Program-made: the position numbers and the translations under genes | The notes under the pieces: model-generated | The model's input: only the letters and a program-made list of their open reading frames with translations | Told to the model about the DNA's origin: nothing | The model's database searches: none | Assembly (NCBI GenBank): GCA_963854835.1 | Contig: OY978526.1 | Coordinates: forward strand, 42,137,140-42,201,139 | DNA: 64,000 bases | Source of the DNA: Megamerina dolium | Lineage: Eukaryota > Arthropoda > Insecta > Diptera > Megamerinidae | Direction: 5' to 3' | In this document: positions 25,666 through 38,025 of the stretch, in pieces | How positions within the stretch are numbered: the stretch's first letter is position 1 | Layout of the letters: the number at the start of each line of letters is the position of its first letter

Positions 25666-27158
25666 CACTTAGCAGAAAAAGTGTACGTACAAGAAGTAAA
25701 CAGTTCTTCGCTGCACTAAATACCAATAAGGAAACAATTTACACTTTAAGCCTAAATACATTAAATTATAATGTACAGAAAAATTATTAGAAATAAAAGA
25801 ATTCAAAAGCATTTGTTAATTGGGTAGCCTTTCCGTTTTAGGACTTCTTGCAATCGGTTTGGCATAGACCTGACTAACTTGGAAGTGTCCTCCGTTGAAA
25901 TTTTGTGCAACTCATCTAAAATCACATTTTTAAGCATTTGCTTAGAGGTGATGGTGTGCTGCCTTATCCTGCGCTCAAGTAAATTCCACAAATGTTCAAT
26001 AGGATTAAGGTAAGGTGATTGTGGAGGGGTCTTGCATTGATGCGGAACATTATATAATATCTAAAGCTTCACATTATGGGCAGTATGCTTCGGGTCGTTA
26101 TCCTGTTGAAAGTGCCAGCCAAAACCCAGGCCGAGATTTTCAGCACTCTGCGTCAAATTTTCTTTTAAAATATTTAAATAATCTCTCTGATCAATAATTG
26201 ACTCAATGAACACCAAATTGCCGACTCCATTGGCAGCCATACATCCCCACACCATAATACCACCTCCGCCATGTTTAACCGTACCCACAAGATTTTGCGC
26301 ATGAAGGGCTGTGCATGGTTTCCGCCACACAAGCTGACGGCCTTTAATACCAAACAGGCAACACCAACTCTCATCTGAGAATAGCACCTTCTCCCAGAAC
26401 TCTGGCGGCTTATTTATATATTGTTTGGCAAAAGAAATTCGTTTTTGTCGGTTTATGAGCGAAATAAACGGCTTCCTACGCGCTACGCGGCCACGATAGT
26501 TAGCTGTTAAACTGTTCCTTAACATTTTGAGCAATTTTCATTACGGTCAGTCGAGGATTATCCTGAACAAGCTGCAAAACACATCTTTTTTCTCATTGGG
26601 TCAGAATAGAAGGTCGTCCTGAACGCGGTTGCGACACGAAAGTTCCAGTTTTTTGAAATTATTCATCACCATTTGAATTGTGGGATGCGCTCTCCCAAGG
26701 GTTTTAGCAATTTCACGGAAAGTTTGGTCTTCTTTCCATAATTTTATTATGATTTTCCGTTTTCAACTACAATTTCCTTTCTTTTTAAATTCGTCTTTAT
26801 TAAACTTCTTGAAATAGATTATTCAAAGCACAAAATCGAACCACGATACGTATTAAATATAGAACTTGTGAAAAAAAAAACTTTTGATGGCACTAGCGAT
26901 CGAGCAAATGAGCGGGGAAGTCCCGTTTTCGTTTCTGTATGTAGACTTTTTTTGACCAATTAACAGGTGCTTTTGAATTCTTTTATTTCTCATAATTTTT
27001 TTGTACATTATAATTTAATGTATTTGGGCTTAAAGTAAACATAATACTCTAACTTTTAAATAAAAAATAATTTCTTTTGATAAAAATTGTTTCCTTATTG
27101 GTATTTAGTGCAGCGAAGAATTGTTTACTTCGTGTATGTACACTTTTTCTGCTAAGTG
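25666..27158 (-). mobile_element. Full-length Tc1-like transposon with long terminal inverted repeats
   Basis: The element is 1,493 bp. It starts CACTTAGCAGAAAAAGTGTA and ends with the reverse complement of that sequence, flanked by TA on both sides (25664-25665 and 27159-27160). A TA duplication is the hallmark of Tc1/mariner insertion. The inverted ends are unusually long: the left is about 158 bp (25666-25823) and the right about 203 bp (26956-27158). The right carries roughly 40 bp of extra AT-rich sequence that breaks the pairing. The transposase lies on the - strand and its stop falls inside the left inverted repeat. Confidence 0.93.
25803..26790 (-). pseudogene. Inactivated Tc1-like DDE transposase
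   Basis: The product would cut and paste its own element. From the N-terminus: IIIKLWKEDQTFREIAKTLG is the first helix-turn-helix; a frameshift leads to RSGRPSILTQ (the GRP hook) and NPRLTVMKIAQNV (second HTH); another shift leads to a long clean frame from 26534. That frame has the catalytic triad: Asp in LFSDESW, Asp in FQQDNDPKHTA, and Glu in NPIEHLWNLLE, as in DD34E Tc1 elements. It also has the GGGGIMVWGC glycine box. A TAG stop at about 26061 sits within this otherwise continuous frame, where family members usually have a Trp. The end MPNRLQEVLKRKGYP is typical. At least two frameshifts and two stops make it inactive. Confidence 0.9.
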
Positions 27159-29936
27159 TATTGTACTCTCATACTATTCATATTACTGTAGTTTATTCCT
27201 TGTAATTGTTATAAAAAATTTTCAAAATCACTGCAAGTCCAATTTTTCAAGCATTGTAACCCAAAATAGTTTACAGATATCATAATTTCCCAGTAAGCCC
27301 AAAAATAACATATATTTTGTTTTTTACGGATTTTATTAAAACCATTGGTACAATTTTTTGTTACATAGGTAATTTATGCAATTTATATTTCGTATATTAA
27401 ATATTAAATGTTACTCATACGCCATCAGGCATATACATAAATCTCTCTTATGGTAGGCAAGCAATAAAGAATTACTAATTTTACCATTCACTTTCACAGA
27501 CAGCTGCTCTGTTCGAATTGATTAATCAACTTGCGTACACACATACTTATAATACAATACATCCCGTTGAAATAACTACAACAGTTGCACGAAATTTCTG
27601 ATATGCATAAGAATATTTAAGAGATATATGCATAAGTGTACATACACCATTCAACCATACCATCTATTATTTTCGTCTATCACTGATGCTACACATGCTG
27701 GCAAATACGGATATCATATCAATTTGTTCTCCCAACAAACAAACAAACAAAAAACAACAACAATATTTGTGAGTGGCTATGTTAAAAACAAAGCAATAAC
27801 AAAATTAAACTGTCGCTGCTACAGGTGTTGAATTTTGAAATGCTTTTTTTTTCATTTATTTTGTTTACTTGCTTATATGGGGCCATAGCGCACATATGCA
27901 TTCTATTCTAGTGGCGCACATATTGAACTTATTAAGTTCGCTTGTACGGTTTAGCAAAATTTTTATTTTTTCGTCCCATCATCATTGCATCGATGATGTT
28001 TTGTCAGCGCTGAATCACTGAAAGTAAATTGGATTTTTTGACAAGCAACACGCATATAAAATCCCTTTTTGAATGCCATTTTAACAATTTCATACAAAAT
28101 TTGTTTTTTTTTTTCTCTCTCTCTCTGAATTCCATTATTCGTATTATTTGTTTTTCTAATACTATCGTTTGTATTTGGTATAAGCAGGAAATTGAAAATG
28201 AAATATTCCATTGAGAGGAAAACGTATATACTATTTTTATATATGCCAAATATAATATGAATATAATTTCACACATGTTGTTCTATGATTTGCAGAATGA
28301 ACGAATTAAGAAAATAGGAAAAAGTGTATGTATACACTTTTTACACATCAAATATATTTGTTCAATATCTTTTCATACATTTTGTTCATAAATTTAATAA
28401 CTATACCGAATATTTGGATAGTAAGTCAATTACAACGATCCATTAAAGCTTATCAAATATGAATTTCACTCCTCGATACACCACTTCATCTTGCTGAAAA
28501 GGTCAAAATGATACTCAACTTAACCAAGGATATCTCAACTTAGAGCCTGAAGTTTATTGCCACACTTGCCACAATGTTACGTCAATTTACCAGTGTTCGT
28601 TGTTGCATAAAATGTCTTCCTTCGTGTAACATTTACATCTAACCCACACTGACACACAAACACATATACCCATCATAAAGGTGGCACTTTTCGTCAGGCT
28701 CGAGAAGAATTAACAAAATTAATACATGTACATGTATGTATGGTATGTAGATATATTCGTAAACATTTATGCAAATTCATTGTGGCACACACTCACATAA
28801 ACTCACATTCACAACATGTCATAAACAATTGCATATCAGCACCAACAGCAACAATAACAAGTAACATACTTTAATTATGAGTGAAGGCTGCAGATGTAAG
28901 AAGTTCCCTCTCCTAACAACGTCTCAGTCTCACCAATTTAAACTATACGTAATAGAAGCAGCGGAACACAGTGAGAGGGGTGAGATTATTACGTACGATT
29001 ATAATTACGACTTGCCTTATTTTCTTCTACAAGAAGAAAGAGAGGATTCTGTTAAACAAAATGCACAACACCCATAGATATTGGTTAAATAATTTCTGGA
29101 TTAAAAAAATAAAGTAATTTTGTTCTAAGCAAAACACCGACTATCGAAATCGTCATTAAATAATTTTCTTTATAGATAATGTCTTCGTTATCTGTGCCGT
29201 AGTTTTATGAGATAGGTTAAAGAGTGTTATAATTGGTTTTCAAATATCAATATAAGGGCTGAGCTAAAATGAGCAATAAATATTTGAAAAATTAAGTCAA
29301 CAGTTGAAGGAAGAGTTAAGCTCCAAACCGCCATGACCCCCTATGTGCGCTGTTGAATATAAGTACAATGTTTTGGTGCGATTCTTGATCCTTATTGTGA
29401 GTAACTTTATTTTATTCCATTGAAATGAACGACCCAATATGATTGATGATTTGCATAAACAGACATGTCAAGCATCAAAACCACAGACACAGACACAAAA
29501 GAAAAAAGTTCAAAATAAATGACTGAAACATTTTCTGCTAACAATCAACCTACATACATTATATCCACAACACACCGCCTTTCCTTTTGACTTTGACTGT
29601 GGCCCATGTGTACCTACACATGTCAAAGTTTTTTAAAATGTTATTTTCTGATGTGGAAAAATACAAAATACAATCTTCAACATATGTACTCTGAACATCA
29701 TCAACATCATAAATAACAATAACAACAACAACACGGCGAGTATTGTACCTAGAAATAAATTATATTTTAGAAGAGTTGACCAAAAATGAACAAAATAAAT
29801 ACAAAATTAAAGACGATGCTTACAGAATCATTATTCAATCAACTGTCTCATACAATACACTATCCCGTTCTCCAAATTGTATGAAGACATATCGAATGTG
29901 CTACTCCATGATGTAATCCTCTTAGATCATTATGAC

Positions 29937-30029
29937 CGTAATCATTATAATATCGTACAAGTATTATCGTAATCAATATAATATCGTACAAATATTATCG
30001 TAATCATTATAATATCGTACAAGAATTAT
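29937..30029. repeat. 31-bp tandem repeat, three copies
   Basis: Three head-to-tail units begin with CGTAATCA, and each contains ATATAATATCGTACAA. They differ by a few substitutions. The period is 31 bp. Confidence 0.9.
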
Positions 30030-30661
30030 GTATAGGCAATCTGATGTACTGTATATACTTCAATCAAAACTATTGTCGCTGTATATGCATATCCCTTTTT
30101 CATAATTTCGCAATGATGGCGTTAGATTCAACTAAACACTGCGATATCTAAAAAAAGCGGCCTTTAAGGGAGTTTGATCCCAAACTCAACAAAAACAACG
30201 TGATAGGAAATTATAACTTTCAGACGATCTCAGGGTTGCCGTAAATTTTATGAATATAATTCTTTAACAGTATGTATATAGTACATAGCAGATGCTAGGG
30301 TAAGCAATTAAATTCACAATTCTATAAGTTAGTAGATATTTTGTATACAAACTTTTTATTATGAAAGATTCAAAAATAAGAGCTAATGTTAAGCGTTAGT
30401 TTCCTTGGCCGCTCTAAGATTTGCATTGACGGCCGTAAAGTTTTCAGTAGTTTTTTAAAAAAAGCGTTTCTAGGGTTATAAAGAGCCCTGAGTATGGTAG
30501 CAAAAACCCTACCATAGATGCGGACCCATAGAATGCGACTACGCTGGTCTGTCGTGCATCCTACTTTTATAAGTTGTTTAGCTGTCAATTGGTTCTTCTT
30601 ATTTTCGTTTCAACTGTATTTTCTTAGATGCTTTTTCATTTTATTTTGAAAAAAAAAAAAA

Positions 30662-30768
30662 TAACATAAATAAGAATATTAAATGTATATTTTGATGATT
30701 TATTTTGGAAAAAATATTAACATAAATAAGAATATTAAATGTGTATTTCGATGATTTATTGAAAAATA
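30662..30768. repeat. 56-bp tandem duplication
   Basis: The unit beginning TAACATAAATAAGAATATTA starts at 30662 and again at 30718. Both copies continue with ATGT and a GATGATTTATT word, with a few substitutions between them. Confidence 0.85.
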
Positions 30769-31954
30769 CTATTTTTATCAGTACCACCGTTATCGAAATG
30801 TTCTACTCATGTATTTTTTACTATACAAACTACATCAAATTCTAATCATCCAGTATATTTTCATTTTTAAATATCATAATCTAATGAATACTTAAAATCT
30901 CTCGAAAAATGCAACAAAGGAAGTAAGAAGGCTCTCTGAAAAACTCAGAAGCAGCAAACCCACTGTAGCTGTTTAGGTCACCCTGTACTTAAGCAGATGA
31001 AAGTTGCTGTTAGTGTATGTCATGTTTTTCTTATTGTTTTTGATAAGCGTTCTTATCGACACTTTGTTCGATTATAAGCAAACACAGCATTGTTCGTTAT
31101 AATGTTTCCTACAATGACTACGCCGTGTGACGTGCGGATCGACAAGCACTGCATCAATTCCGTACGTATGTTACATACCTTATAATAGACAAACATTAAA
31201 CACTCAAACCATGTACAAACATAAAAACCATGTCATACATAAATATTATGTGTTCACCATGGATTCGGATAAACAAAATAAATCCAAAATAGTATTTAAA
31301 AACTCAAAGCACACTTTTTAGTTTTTAAATACTATATACCACTGTAAGTAATTCTATAAAATGATCTGAGGTGTAAGTTAAAAAAAATGCTATCAAACTA
31401 TTGCCGCATCTACGTATGTATCATAAATAATTATCAAGAACTGTGCTTGTTTCAATACCAATCAGTGATCTTTATATGGTCCATCAATGTATTTTTAAAC
31501 TATATAGAAATCACTTAAATACATATGCATTAGTTAAAAATTGATTAAAAAATAAAATAATTCTCCTGCTAAAGGTCCATTGAAAAATCATTTCAAAGAA
31601 CAAAGAGAGAGGGAGGTGTAAGAGGTCAAAAGATGCATTAACTTAAATGTCAGATTATATCCAACAATCAACGAAAAAGCTGATGCAAGACTTTTAATTT
31701 ATTCTACCAAACTCTCTTTCTATCTCTTTTTATCACTTTCTTCTTTTATCTCTGCTTTTTAAAAAATTGTGTCGTTTAGGTGTGTGTATTTAGCGTACAT
31801 ATTGACAGTATTGCTTTTAATTTTCAAGGTATATTCATACATACTTACATACTTACGTCCATGAAATACAAAATTATAATATGTACATCAACGTTTTAAA
31901 AACTTTCAACACTTTTTTTGCAATTAACTTTTTCTTTTGATTTAAAACTAACAT

Positions 31955-31971
31955 ACACACACACACACACA
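31955..31971. repeat. (AC)n microsatellite
   Basis: An uninterrupted AC dinucleotide run of about eight units, about 90 bp upstream of the Dop1R1 exon at 32058. Confidence 0.9.
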
Positions 31972-32057
31972 TTCGTATATATTGTTCAACAGTGTTCGGA
32001 GCTTCTATTCATTTTGTGGAGTTTGTTTGTTTTTTCTTTATTCTTGACGTTTTCTAG

Positions 32058-32163
32058 GTAACATCGTTTAATAATGAAACATCGTGGATAAATCCTTCGG
32101 AAGCGGATACGATAGTTGGTGAGGATCCCGATGCTGTGTGTCTTGTGTCAATATTAGTTGTTG
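32058..32163 (+). CDS. Dop1R1: Dop1R1 D1-like dopamine receptor, exon for distal N-terminus and start of TM1
   Basis: This is an internal exon of 106 nt. It is bounded by a pyrimidine-rich tract ending TTTTCTAG (acceptor at 32056-32057) and a GTAAAG donor at 32164. It starts in phase 0 and ends after the first base of a Gly codon. The translation begins VTSFNNETSW and ends VCLVSILVV. NET is an N-glycosylation sequon, fitting an extracellular N-terminus. The acidic stretch EADTIVGEDPD precedes the hydrophobic run that opens TM1. The split Gly joins exactly to the exon at 32739. Identification rests on that continuity: this exon alone is not diagnostic. No in-frame ATG is present, so the start codon lies upstream; I could not find that exon in 1-32057. 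Confidence 0.82.
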
Positions 32164-32738
32164 GTAAAGTAAATGTCGTTGAATGTCTCTCAACTTGCAT
32201 CACCACCTCAAATTGCATTGCTATCAGCCTGCTCCTTCAATATTTTATATGTTTGTTTATTTTATGCTTGTTGCATGTCACATAAATATTTATACTAGTA
32301 TGTACACATTTTCAATTAAGTATTGTTGTCCACTCGTGTTGCTTGCTTTCAAACACTTGGCACACTCGTGCTGAGTTATTGAAAAGAAAAAAAAAAAAAA
32401 AGATGGAAAAAAACTGAATATATCCTTCGAATAAGTTTCATGTACTAATTTTTAACAATTTGTTTTCAATATTTTTCGTACATTGTCTATTGTTGAGTTT
32501 GTTGTTGTTGCTATTTTTTCTTCTACTTCTGGTTTATGATTCAATAATTTAAAATTGTACACATACAGTATGTAAGAAAATTCTTTGATCACACTTCAAT
32601 TCACATTTCCAATTTATTACTTTACTATGTGAATATTTCTTCAGTAAGCCATTCATTTCTTGGCTTTTACTTCGTTTGTTTTGCTTCTTTTTTTTTTTGT
32701 GTACATATATTTATTTATTGTTGTTGTTTGTTTTGCAG
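32164..32738 (+). other. Dop1R1: Dop1R1 intron, 575 bp
   Basis: Phase 1 intron with donor GTAAAG and acceptor TTTTGCAG. It contains poly-A (near 32385-32402), (T)n and TTG-rich tracts, and no sign of another gene. Its short length contrasts with the 18.9 kb intron that follows. Confidence 0.82.
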
Positions 32739-32918
32739 GCATCTTCCTGTCAGTATTGATATTTCTTTCGATTGCTGGCAATATACTCGTCTGCCTCGCC
32801 ATTTACACAGAACGCAGTTTGCGTCGCATCGGTAATTTATTTCTTGCCTCATTAGCGATAGCGGATCTATTTGTTGCATCATTGGTGATGACATTTGCCG
32901 GCGTCAATGATCTGTTGG
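32739..32918 (+). CDS. Dop1R1: Dop1R1 D1-like dopamine receptor, exon for TM1-TM2
   Basis: This is an internal exon of 180 nt, opened by TTTTGCAG and closed by a consensus GTAAGT donor at 32919. Both boundaries split a Gly codon after its first base (phase 1). TM1 reads [20 protein letters not shown], with the class A signature GN (Asn 1.50). Intracellular loop 1 is [13 protein letters not shown]2 is [19 protein letters not shown], with the conserved Asp 2.50 in IADLF. The segment then ends [10 protein letters not shown]. This sequence matches my recall of insect D1-like dopamine receptors (Dop1R1/DopR), a Gs-coupled plasma-membrane receptor that raises cAMP in response to dopamine and acts in arousal and memory. 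A related octopamine or Dop1R2 receptor is the main alternative, but the exon sequence fits Dop1R1 best. Confidence 0.93.
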
Positions 32919-34711
32919 GTAAGTAAAAATGAGAGTTTGTAAAATACATATAAGTGTTCAAAATGAAATAACCACTTGAGTGGAAAAGATGAATTATAAG
33001 CATCATAATGCTTGACATATTTGGCCACATATAATGTTAAATTTATGTAAAAATTATACTTGCATATCCTTAGAAAATCGAATACAACCAATAGACAAAC
33101 TATTTTTCATTTTAACTCAGAAATAAATTTTGAAATCGATTTAATCGACCAGTGGCAATATGGTAGGGCGGCCAAATTAATTTTCCCTCTGCACACAAAA
33201 TATTTACCAACATTTTCTATCTATTTTTTTTTTTTTTTTTTTTTTTTTCTATCTAGTTTACAATGCTTCAGAGGGATAGCGTGTAAGAGACGTGCAGACA
33301 GTCGTGAAGAGAATTTGCATCTGTGGGCTAATTACAGAGCAAATTACAGAGTCAAATATTCCCTATATTTACAGTATTGGTTAATTAAATTTGTAGCAAA
33401 TTTTGTACTTTTAAGTTATTTCAAAATTACACAAGCATTGTAATATGCACGTTACAAATAATAGATAGGCAAATGCCTATATTTAACAAATTTTATATTG
33501 GCTATACATATATATGTTCTAATCCGAGTGCAAATATTACATATTTTGAAAAAACAAAAAACAAACACATGCGTGCCAATCGTATTCATACATTATCCTT
33601 CTTCCCAATACTTCTTCTTTCTTAATAAGCACATATGCACCATTAGAATTTAATATTTTTTACTAACGGTAATGCATTATATTATAATTCTCATATGATT
33701 TATACATATCAAACATCACTTAATACAACTTGGGTAGAGGAAGGGATATCAAAATTGAGCATCAAGCAAGTACTAATTGACTGTAGTTACAACTTGTTGT
33801 AAATTAATTCAATTTTGAATTTTTTGAGAAATTTCTTTTTCTATGATAGCTTAGGATAGCACCACCCACCTTCTCCTATAATAAGAATCTACTTCTTCAA
33901 GGTTTAAGAATAGAAGTAGTTCCGCAGGTAACCACTAACGAACTACCCTTATGCGTAAACTAAAGGTTCAGCTACCATGAGAGGTAACCCATCTAAGAAT
34001 CTACTGTTTCAGGAATAAAACCGCTTAAGACCTAATAAATGACTCCTCATCAGAGCTGGCACCAGGAATAACACTTGGCACTGGTTATCGGTTCAAAACC
34101 ACTGATCCCCTCTACGTAGCATAGGATTTATGTATATTTACCTTATACATATATAAAGGAGATTAAGAAGATAGTGCTCATTTTTTAATAAAAGAATTAG
34201 ATAAGGAAAACCAATCGAACCAAATACTATCCACTATCGGTGAATTTAGTTATTAATAAGATAGGTAGTTCAAATTCGGTTCTCCCTACACAATACAGTT
34301 TTCCTGCGATCCTCTTGTTTTATCCCTGACTCAGCGGTCTCTCAACCTGGAGCACAAAAGGCTCAAGTTACAGTATATTTATCAAAATGACCGTTTGCCT
34401 AATAAATGTATTAAAATATTGAGCGTCATTACCGTTATCTGCAATCCTATGATCGTCGGGATAATAGTTGCTCTACAAGAAATTGTTAGAAATATGTTGT
34501 AGATATTTTATTAGTAGGGTTTTATTCCGGTCCGAAGCCTAAATGAACATTAGGGAGTCCATGATTTTTATTGGAAAAAAAAACAACTAGAAATGGAAAG
34601 TTATAAAAAAAAAACTACTAAATATAAAATTTTACGCCGATTAAAGAAGGTTTAGTTTAGGTTAAATTATTGTGGCTGCCTTCTCTTTGAGGGGATAGCC
34701 AGAGAGGTCCA
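32919..34711 (+). other. Dop1R1: Start of the 18.9 kb Dop1R1 intron
   Basis: This intron runs from 32919 to 51821 and separates TM2 from TM3; it holds most of the recent insertions. In this first part I see no gene. There is a long poly-T at about 33225-33249 and a GC-richer block at 33840-34400 with no coding frame. That block may be an unidentified decayed repeat. Confidence 0.6.
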
Positions 34712-34972
34712 TTGTGATACCACGGAGTTTCTCTTCCAATACTGTTGTGCCTGTTAAATTTAGACAGTACTAAAAGGGAGTTACTTATATTAACCGGTTC
34801 CGAATAGCAAAAGCCTTGTAACATCACTTTTTCAAAGTTCTTTAAAATGCGTTTTTAACAGCAAATTGTTACTGTTGGAAAAATTGCAAATTGCACGCCG
34901 ACAGGTTAGCACCGTTCGAAAGGAAACATATTAAATATATTAAAGGTGCCCCAACCGGGAATTCTGAACAAA
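34712..34972 (-). repeat. SINE copy, reverse orientation
   Basis: The reverse complement follows the SINE at 38026-38360 through most of its length. Shared landmarks include CTCTTCCAATACTGTTGTG, TTAACCGGTTCCGAA, AACATCACTTTTTCAAAG and GCCGACAGGTTAGCACCGTT. Substitutions are frequent, so it is older than the neighbouring retrotransposon. Its tRNA-like end lies towards 34972, next to the start of the 155-bp-period repeat at 34984. Confidence 0.75.
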
Positions 34973-34983
34973 AAAAAAAACAA

Positions 34984-36316
34984 CCTTACAGTCGGCTGGG
35001 GCCAACCAAATTATACCTTGCATATGTAGATATAGATATAAAAAGTTTGCGCGAATATCCATCTTTTTCTTTTATTTCCACTTTTTGAGAAACAATTTTT
35101 GCATATACTACTAATTTACACCCGAAATATGGTTGACTTTGACGAAGTACCTTGTATGTTATGAGAGTTCTAAAAGGGATAATTTAAAGGAGGTTTTTAA
35201 GATAATTCCGAGGCTTAGTAGGGAAGCTATATAAAAAGTAGGCGTGGTTTACCTCTTCATTGTAAATCTAATTAATTTTACAATATTAATCCACACCTTA
35301 AATTTGTTTGTCCTACGTTCAATAGTTCGTAAGTTAATGCGGTTTAAATTTGTTTAATTTTCGCAACTTTGTATGGGAGTCCCAATAAGAAGTAGGCGTG
35401 GTACGCTGATTTTTTTGCAGGTTATTTCTAACTACCATATTAATCTAAGTGTCAATTATGGTTATGCTAGACAGAAGATTGCACAAGTTACAGCTGTTTC
35501 AATTTAATAGAAATTCGGTCATTTTGTATAGGGGCTACTATCAACAGATGGCGTGGCGCTTCCATTTCCGGTGACTCTAGTTGCTCTTGCAATACTAATC
35601 CATACCTTAAATCTGGTTGTTCTACGCTGAATAGTTTGCAAGTTATGACGGTTAACATTTTCTTTTAATTCCCTCGACTTTGTATGGGCGACCCAAGAAG
35701 GAGTGGGCGTGGCACACTGATTTTCTGCCATATTATTTCCGACTACCGTGTGAATCAAATTGTCAATTATGATTATTGTGCACAGAAGATTGCCGAAGTT
35801 ACGGCTGTTTCAATCAAGTACAGACACTTTGTATGGGAGCTACTGGCTGTCCTATTTTTGGCAAGATTATGTAGTAGAGTAATATAACTCTATCTGCCAA
35901 ATATTGTTGTCCCAGATGGTATATTAAGTGAGTTATAGCATGTTAAAGATTTTGAAAATTCCGAGGTTCGTCGGTTTGAATGCTTGGTGGGGGCGTGGCT
36001 ATTGACCGATCATGCCCAATATCAATCCCCTCCGTACCCTTGGATCGATGGTTACTTATGTCAAATTTAGTCAAAATAGCTGAATATTTGCTCAAGTTAT
36101 CGTGCGAACCAGCCAGGTGACAGACAGACGGATGGACGGATGGACGGAAGGACGGACGGTCGGACGGACGGACGGACGGACATCGTCAAAATGAAAATTT
36201 AAGCGACGCTGATCACGAATATATATCTATATCTATATCTCCGGAGATTCCTTCAAGTGGTCACAAATACCTGACCAAAAAGAATATACCTTGCATATTG
36301 CATTATGCAGGGTATA
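34984..36316 (-). repeat. 155-bp-period interspersed repeat, copy 2 (inverted)
   Basis: This is the reverse-complement copy of the repeat at 12186-13806. It starts with CCTTACAGTCGGCTGGGGCC, has the box GGCGTGG at 35241, 35395, 35550, 35706 and 35992 (spacings 154, 155, 156 and 286, the last being two units with one box lost), then a GGAC tetranucleotide run (36125-36180). It ends with TGCATATTGCATTATGCAGG and GTATA. At 1,333 bp it is shorter than copy 1. Positions 35052-35178 match 13612-13738 of copy 1 perfectly over 127 bp. Confidence 0.85.
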
Positions 36317-38025
36317 AAAACAGCGACCACAATCTCACAATTACCCATCGACAACTGCCTTCTTATATCGTCAACTTTGATTTCACGATTTGCAAAACTT
36401 AAGTTGTTTTTCAAAAATTTAAAGGAGTTAACGTGAAAAAATACTTTAGCAAAGTTGAATTCATGCAAAATAAATTTCTGCTTAATTTTATAGAATTTGG
36501 ACTTTTAAAATACTTTAAAATCGTTATATATCTCACATTTCTAATAATCTATAACCTCATATATCTAGAGGGTGTCCCAAGCAATATCGATAATTTCACA
36601 AATAGCGGCCATCTTAATGTACATATATATAAATACGTGCAAATGACCAATCTTTTGCAAAATCATTTGAAAGAAGTAGTGAACACGATTTAAGACGAAA
36701 ATGATATGAAGCTGGGTTGTTTTATTTTATGACGTTCACCAAAATATTTGGGCTCAATAGACAATAATTTCTTTTTGTGTAAAATAACTTTAATATTGCC
36801 CCTAAGCAATGATTGGAAAAGTAATTTCCTAATGTTGACCTGAACTTAGATCATATCGAAATTAATAATTTTTTAATTGTATAGGGAACAGAAGATTTAT
36901 TAATTGTTAACTCTATTAGAAAGAAGCTGAGTTATTGTTTTCAAGTCCAGATATCAATTTTACATAAAATAATCAATAATTTGATAATTTAATACGCAAT
37001 AAAAATTATCAAAACTCTGCCGAATACCGAAAAAGATTTTTCTCCTAAAGAGCACATGAATTACTTAGTAGTCTGAGTTATATATTCATTCATTCAAATA
37101 ATTTTAATTTTATTACTACAAGTATTATCCATTATTGCAGCCACATGTAATACATTTAAGTCCTTACCCGTCTTATAGTAATTGCCAATTACAATGTGAT
37201 GAAGGGACTTATGTACTAGTGTTTTATTGTCTACATAAATTCACATACATACATATGTATATACATAATATAGCTTAAACACAAAGTGTTACCAACTTGC
37301 CAATATAATATATATACTGTTGTTCATAGACCATATACATGTATCGATAGTACGTATATTGAATATTACCATTTCGACATTTTTCTCAGATTAGCATCAA
37401 TGACACTGATAAATAACAATACATGCGAGTACACGTAGGTATGTTTATAGACCCTAGACACTGTATATATCATTGGAAACATTTCAATAAAACCAAATCT
37501 CGGAGGATATAAATATTGCCCATTACATACCATACATATGTATGTATCTTCGTATGTAAGCATAGGCAAACAGCAAACCAACAAGCACAAACATATATGT
37601 CTGTATGTACGAATATAAATAAGTACCTGCTGAAAGCTATAGTCACACGCACATGCATATGTATACCATATACGAGATATCTAAAATGAGCACTCGTTAT
37701 AAACATATACATATACCCGTATATACTTATATTCCATCCCATGCACGATAATGCTCAATTTGCTAGATTCTATTTGTTGCCGCAGGCTGTTTGCAACCTC
37801 GTTTAGCTCACCACAATATTAATAATAATAATAATCACCATGATGCCATGTTGATGATTCTGATGATGGTGATGTTGAATATTGGTACCGTAATGAAAGC
37901 ATAACAATGATGATAATAATGTGGTACTCTATTGAATTGAATAAATGACAAATACTTTAGTGGTTTTCTTAATAATTGTAAAGCTACCAAAATGACACAT
38001 TTTAGACATAAGTACATACATATTT
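36317..38025. other. Intronic non-coding stretch
   Basis: No gene is recognised. It is AT-rich with dense ACATA/TATGTA words, especially 37240-37740. The open frames present (up to 90 codons, - strand at 37470-37742) read this simple sequence. Confidence 0.6.

Larger units (their letters stand above)
27159..32057. other. Non-coding stretch upstream of the first Dop1R1 exon in view
   Basis: No gene is firmly recognised. Two tandem duplications are listed separately (29937, 30662). A 66-codon frame at 28877-29077 contains GEIITYDYNYDLPYF, reminiscent of the end of a SET domain, but lacks the rest of one. A frame at 30370-30588 (-, 72 codons) has no motif. The last 100 bp before 32058 are pyrimidine-rich, as expected ahead of a splice acceptor. 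Confidence 0.5.

Noticed and set aside
29937..30029. Possible CRISPR-like array
   Set aside because: The units are direct tandem copies without spacers, and the host is an animal.
32660..32926. 88-codon ATG frame covering the TM1-TM2 exon
   Set aside because: The ATG at 32660 lies in the intron before the acceptor at 32737-32738. The true exon is 32739-32918, joined to 32163.
33843..34140. GC-richer block considered as a coding exon or another SINE
   Set aside because: Stops occur in every frame, and the tRNA-like box words are too weak to assign.
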